Program-made: the position numbers and the translations under genes
Source of the DNA: an uncultured Clostridia bacterium
GTDB lineage: Bacteria > Bacillota > Clostridia > Lachnospirales > CAG-274
Direction: 5' to 3'
NCBI GenBank assembly: GCA_947629215.1
Contig: CANRCU010000083.1
Span: 1 to 8,633 of the forward strand
DNA: 8,633 bases
Shown: positions 5,795-8,633 of the stretch, piece after piece
Numbering within the stretch: position 1 is the first letter of the stretch
How the letters are laid out: each line of letters opens with the position of its first letter
Notes under the pieces: generated by a model
Told to the model about the DNA's origin: nothing
Database searches by the model: none
The model's input: only the letters and a program-made list of their open reading frames with translations

Positions 5795-6925
5795 ATGGAA
5801 ATACTTGACAGATATATCAACGAACTGCTTGACAAAAGCACCCCACAGGCTCCTATATGGAATATCGAAAAGATACGCGACGGCAAACCGTCCACCTGGA
5901 ACTACATAGACGGCTGTATGATAAAAGCCATTCTTGACCTCTATGCCATAAAGGGAGACGAGAAATTCCTTAAATTTGCCGATGATTTTATAGATTATTT
6001 CGTTCAGGAGGACGGAAGCATAAAGTCATACGACCCCAAGGAATACAACATTGACAACGTAAACGCAGGAAAGACATTATTTGAGCTCTACAAGCTGACG
6101 GGCAAGGAAAAGTACAAGAAAGCCATAGAGACGATATATTCACAGGTGCAGTCTCAGCCGAGAACGGAGGAGGGCAACTTCTGGCACAAAAAAATATACC
6201 CCGAACAGGTATGGCTTGACGGCCTTTATATGGGTCAGCCGTTTTATATGCAATACGAGATAGAATACAATAACTGCAAAAACTGTATGGACAGTTTCGA
6301 CCAGTTCATGAACGTTTACAAAATAATGCGCGACCCCGAAACAGGGCTTTTCTACCACGGATACGATTCTTCAAAATCCATTTTCTGGGCAGACAAAAAT
6401 ACCGGTCTTTCAAAGAATTTCTGGCTCAGGTCTCTCGGCTGGTTCGCAATGGCTCTTATAGACACCATAGATATTATGCCCGAAACCATGGCAGAACAGA
6501 AGAAAACTCTTTCGGATATTTACAAAGAATATATCGATGCTATGCTTAAATTCCAGGATGAGAGCGGTATGTGGTATCAGGTCGTAAATATGGGCGACCG
6601 CCCCGAAAATTACCTTGAGGCAAGCGGCAGCGCCATTTTTGCCTATGCCATAATGAAGAGTACACGCATCGGCATTCTGGACGAGAGTTATTACAAATAC
6701 GGCGAAAAGGCTTTTAACGGTATTTGCGAAAAATATATCTCCGAAAAAGACGGGGAGCTTCAAATGGGCGGTATCTGCCTTGTTGCAGGGCTTGGCCCCG
6801 AAAATAAGCCGCGCCGTGACGGTACGTTTGAATACTATATGAGCGAACCCGTTGTTCAGAACGATGCAAAGGGCGTTTCGCCGCTGGTGCTTGCTTATAT
6901 AGAAACGATGTACAAAAATAAATGA
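5795..6925 (+). CDS. GH105 unsaturated rhamnogalacturonyl hydrolase (YteR/YesR-like)
   Basis: The enzyme removes the unsaturated galacturonyl residue left at the non-reducing end by rhamnogalacturonan lyases, by hydrating the 4,5 double bond; this is part of pectin use. The 376-residue protein is one (alpha/alpha)6-barrel domain of normal family length. Family landmarks are TWNYIDGCM near the start, DNVNAGK with D87, FWHKKIYPEQVWLDGLYMGQPF with D142, and LFYHGYD with H188. These correspond in position to the known YteR residues D88, D143 and H189. FWLRSLGWFAMALID follows. The start at 5795 has GAGGGAGG upstream at normal spacing; the longer frame from 5744 begins inside the promoter. There is no signal peptide, so it acts in the cytoplasm on imported disaccharides. 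Related GH88 enzymes act on glycosaminoglycans, but the motifs fit GH105 better. No pectin transporter is in view. Confidence 0.92.
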   Translation: MEILDRYINELLDKSTPQAPIWNIEKIRDGKPSTWNYIDGCMIKAILDLYAIKGDEKFLKFADDFIDYFVQEDGSIKSYDPKEYNIDNVNAGKTLFELYKLTGKEKYKKAIETIYSQVQSQPRTEEGNFWHKKIYPEQVWLDGLYMGQPFYMQYEIEYNNCKNCMDSFDQFMNVYKIMRDPETGLFYHGYDSSKSIFWADKNTGLSKNFWLRSLGWFAMALIDTIDIMPETMAEQKKTLSDIYKEYIDAMLKFQDESGMWYQVVNMGDRPENYLEASGSAIFAYAIMKSTRIGILDESYYKYGEKAFNGICEKYISEKDGELQMGGICLVAGLGPENKPRRDGTFEYYMSEPVVQNDAKGVSPLVLAYIETMYKNK

Positions 6926-6978
6926 TATTGCCGCGCGCAAAACACTTTAGGCAGGTATTCGCCGCCGGTCAACAGGTA

Positions 6979-7027
6979 AGCAGGGGCTGTCAGAAAATTC
7001 AGAATATCTCTAAACATGACCCCTGCT
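6979..7027 (+). promoter_or_regulatory. alternative stem overlapping the terminator (possible antiterminator)
   Basis: AGCAGGGG at 6979-6986 is the exact complement of CCCCTGCT at 7020-7027, which is also the left arm of the terminator at 7018-7052. Forming this long-loop stem (33-base loop) would block the terminator. This is the layout of an attenuator or riboswitch leader, but the 33-base loop matches no riboswitch class recognised here. Confidence 0.4.
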
Positions 7028-7052
7028 GTTTTGGGCAGGGGGTCTTTATTTT
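7018..7052 (+). terminator. intrinsic terminator between GH105 and the ABC transporter gene
   Basis: GACCCCTGC (7018-7026) pairs with GCAGGGGGTC (7035-7044) with one bulged G, followed by TTTATTTT. It ends right against the AAGGAG of the ABC gene, so either it ends the GH105 transcript, with read-through feeding the ABC gene, or it is the terminator half of a leader. No promoter is visible between 6926 and 7018. Confidence 0.7.
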
Positions 7053-7065
7053 AAGGAGTAATGTT

Positions 7066-8633
7066 ATGAGGAAAAGCAGCTTACCCGCTTTGAGATGGAT
7101 ACACGGTTATACAAGGGGAAAACTCCGGCATATTATACTGCTGTCTTTTCTGACGGGCATTATTTCGCTTGGCTATATACTGCTTGCGCTCTGTTCAAGG
7201 AATATACTGGATATTGTCACGGGAGAACGCGCGGGCAGCCTGTTGGCAGCCGTGGCGGCTATAATCGGCGTTATCATGCTGCAGGGCGGCTTGAATGTGG
7301 TATACAGCGTCATCATAATATATGCTTACAACAACATTGACATCAGCATGAAACAAGGGCTGTTTGAAAGCCTTTTAGGCAAAAAACAAACAAGCATAAA
7401 CAAATATCATTCGGGCGAGATACTTAACCGTTTCACAAACGATATGGACGTTATAGTTACCGCCGTTGTCAGCCTTATACCAAGCGCAATTTCTTTGGGA
7501 ACAAGGCTTGTTGCGGGGCTTGCGGTGCTTATAGCCATAGATTGGCGCTTTACGCTTGCGGTGCTTGCCGTAGGCTGCGTTATAGCGTTTGCGGCAAGGG
7601 TATACAGCAAATTTTTCAAATATCTGCACAAACAACAGCAAGCCGAGGCGGGGCGTGTGCGCGCATATATACAGGAATGTCTTGAAAATATGCCGATAAT
7701 AAAATCTTTTTCAAATGACAAAGTAGTCTGCGATACGCTCTACGGCAGGCAGAGAAGTTATTTCGGCATTGCTCTTAAAAGAAATATGGTCAGCAATGTC
7801 GCCAATACGGCGGTATATATTATGTTTACGGGCGGATATTATGCCGCGCTCGTATGGGGCGCTCTCAAAATAAGGGGCGGCATTATAACCGTGGGTACGC
7901 TGACGGCATTTTTGCAGATAATAGACCAGATAAAAAATCCCATGAAGGATATGAGCGGGCTTATACCACAGTTTTATTCGATGATAGCGTCGGCGGAACG
8001 CGTTATGGAGCTTGAAGAATTAGAGGACGAAACAGGCGTCGAAAGAGAGGAGTCCGCCGAGGAGCTTTACGGCAGGACAGAGGCTCTCATACTTGAAAAT
8101 ATTGATTTTTCGTACAAAGACGAGCTTATCCTTGAAAATGCAAGTCTTTGCATAGAAAAAAACAGCATCGCGGCAATAGCCGGACCTTCGGGCATAGGCA
8201 AAAGCACAATGATGAAACTGTTTTTAAGCCTTATAGAGCAGCAGAAAGGCGAGGTGTTTTTCAAAACGAAAAACGGCAGAATACCTGCCGACAGGTATAC
8301 AAGGTGTCTTTTCGCTTATGTTCCCCAAGGGAATATGGTGCTTTCGGGTACTCTGCGTGAAAATATAGCTTTCTGCCGCCCCGATGCGACCGACGAGGAT
8401 ATATGCAAAGCTGCCGAGAACGCTCTTATATGGGATATGATAAAGGAATTGCCCGACGGGCTTGAAACACATGTCGGCGAACGCGGACTGGGGCTTAGCG
8501 AGGGGCAGATACAGCGGCTTGCGATAGCAAGGGCTTTTCTGACGGATGCGCCGATATTGCTGCTTGACGAGGCCACAAGCGCCCTTGACACCGAAAACGA
8601 GCGCGTGGTGCAAAAGAGCATTGAGGCGCTGAT
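7066..8633 (+). CDS. ABC exporter half-transporter (fused membrane and ATPase domains), 3' end outside window
   Basis: The frame stays open from the ATG at 7066 to the window end (522 codons), so the C-terminus is missing. AAGGAG lies 7 bases upstream. Residues 1 to about 310 form an exporter-type membrane domain with hydrophobic segments near 22-43, 57-88, 136-158, 162-178, 247-268 and 275-290. The ATPase domain follows: A-loop Tyr350, Walker A GPSGIGKST (373-381), Q-loop Gln421, the VGERG block, signature LSEGQ (477-481), Walker B ILLLD (497-501) with catalytic Glu502, and SALD (505-508). The H-loop is beyond the edge. All catalytic residues seen are intact, and LSEGQ for LSGGQ is a common variant in clostridial exporters. 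Such half-transporters work as dimers and often have a partner gene next door, which would lie downstream. The substrate (lipid, peptide or drug) cannot be told. Confidence 0.93.
   Translation, partial: MRKSSLPALRWIHGYTRGKLRHIILLSFLTGIISLGYILLALCSRNILDIVTGERAGSLLAAVAAIIGVIMLQGGLNVVYSVIIIYAYNNIDISMKQGLFESLLGKKQTSINKYHSGEILNRFTNDMDVIVTAVVSLIPSAISLGTRLVAGLAVLIAIDWRFTLAVLAVGCVIAFAARVYSKFFKYLHKQQQAEAGRVRAYIQECLENMPIIKSFSNDKVVCDTLYGRQRSYFGIALKRNMVSNVANTAVYIMFTGGYYAALVWGALKIRGGIITVGTLTAFLQIIDQIKNPMKDMSGLIPQFYSMIASAERVMELEELEDETGVEREESAEELYGRTEALILENIDFSYKDELILENASLCIEKNSIAAIAGPSGIGKSTMMKLFLSLIEQQKGEVFFKTKNGRIPADRYTRCLFAYVPQGNMVLSGTLRENIAFCRPDATDEDICKAAENALIWDMIKELPDGLETHVGERGLGLSEGQIQRLAIARAFLTDAPILLLDEATSALDTENERVVQKSIEAL

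Noticed and set aside
6984..7000. GGGGCTGTCAGAAAATT, similar to the inner edge of the inverted repeats and to insertion-sequence ends
   Set aside because: Only the first eight or so bases agree with the repeat edge, no matching partner end or body is found nearby, and the base-pairing with 7020-7027 is a sufficient explanation.
1..8633. CRISPR array, tRNA, rRNA or transposase gene
   Set aside because: No regularly spaced repeats, tRNA cloverleaf, rRNA stretch or transposase motif was found on either strand.

Overview
The window looks like chromosome from a spore-forming, low-to-mid GC Firmicute of the class Clostridia, possibly a gut Oscillospirales or Ruminococcaceae-type anaerobe. The grounds are strong AGGAGG-type ribosome sites, heavy use of ATA for isoleucine, an spmA-spmB pair (spore maturation), a LytTR/GHKL two-component system and a GH105 pectin-fragment hydrolase. 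The species cannot be named from the sequence.

Layout. Positions 1-205 hold a hairpin-rich repeat. Positions 211-2272, on the minus strand, carry a two-gene operon: a membrane GHKL sensor kinase followed by a LytTR response regulator. Behind the kinase start lie two GGTCGTTT motifs exactly 21 bp apart, the geometry of LytTR operators. From 2463 a second copy of the left repeat appears in inverted orientation, so the two-component operon sits inside an inverted repeat of about 120 bp at roughly 94% identity. The right copy runs on into a chain of strong hairpins up to about 2785. A small minus-strand DUF2513 gene (2816-3232) follows.

From 3458 everything is on the plus strand. A likely operon spmA-spmB-pfkB (3458-5457) comes first; its third gene is a FruK/LacC-like sugar-phosphate kinase with an altered anion-hole motif. 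A 337-bp gene-less gap then carries a pentanucleotide purine repeat, a C-rich block and a textbook sigma-70 promoter (TTGACA, 17 bp, TATAAT). That promoter drives a cytoplasmic GH105 unsaturated rhamnogalacturonyl hydrolase (5795-6925). A short gap with a terminator and an overlapping alternative hairpin leads into an ABC exporter half-transporter (7066 onward), which is cut by the window end.

How the genes fit together. The kinase and regulator are one signalling unit and probably autoregulated. SpmA and SpmB act together in spore core dehydration; the sugar kinase is co-transcribed by spacing, but no functional link to them is evident. GH105 acts on imported unsaturated pectin disaccharides. 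The ABC exporter may be fed by read-through from the GH105 promoter and is preceded by what could be an attenuator. Most of the window is ordinary. The less ordinary parts are the inverted repeat around the signalling operon, the hairpin modules, the operator pair and the leader before the ABC gene.
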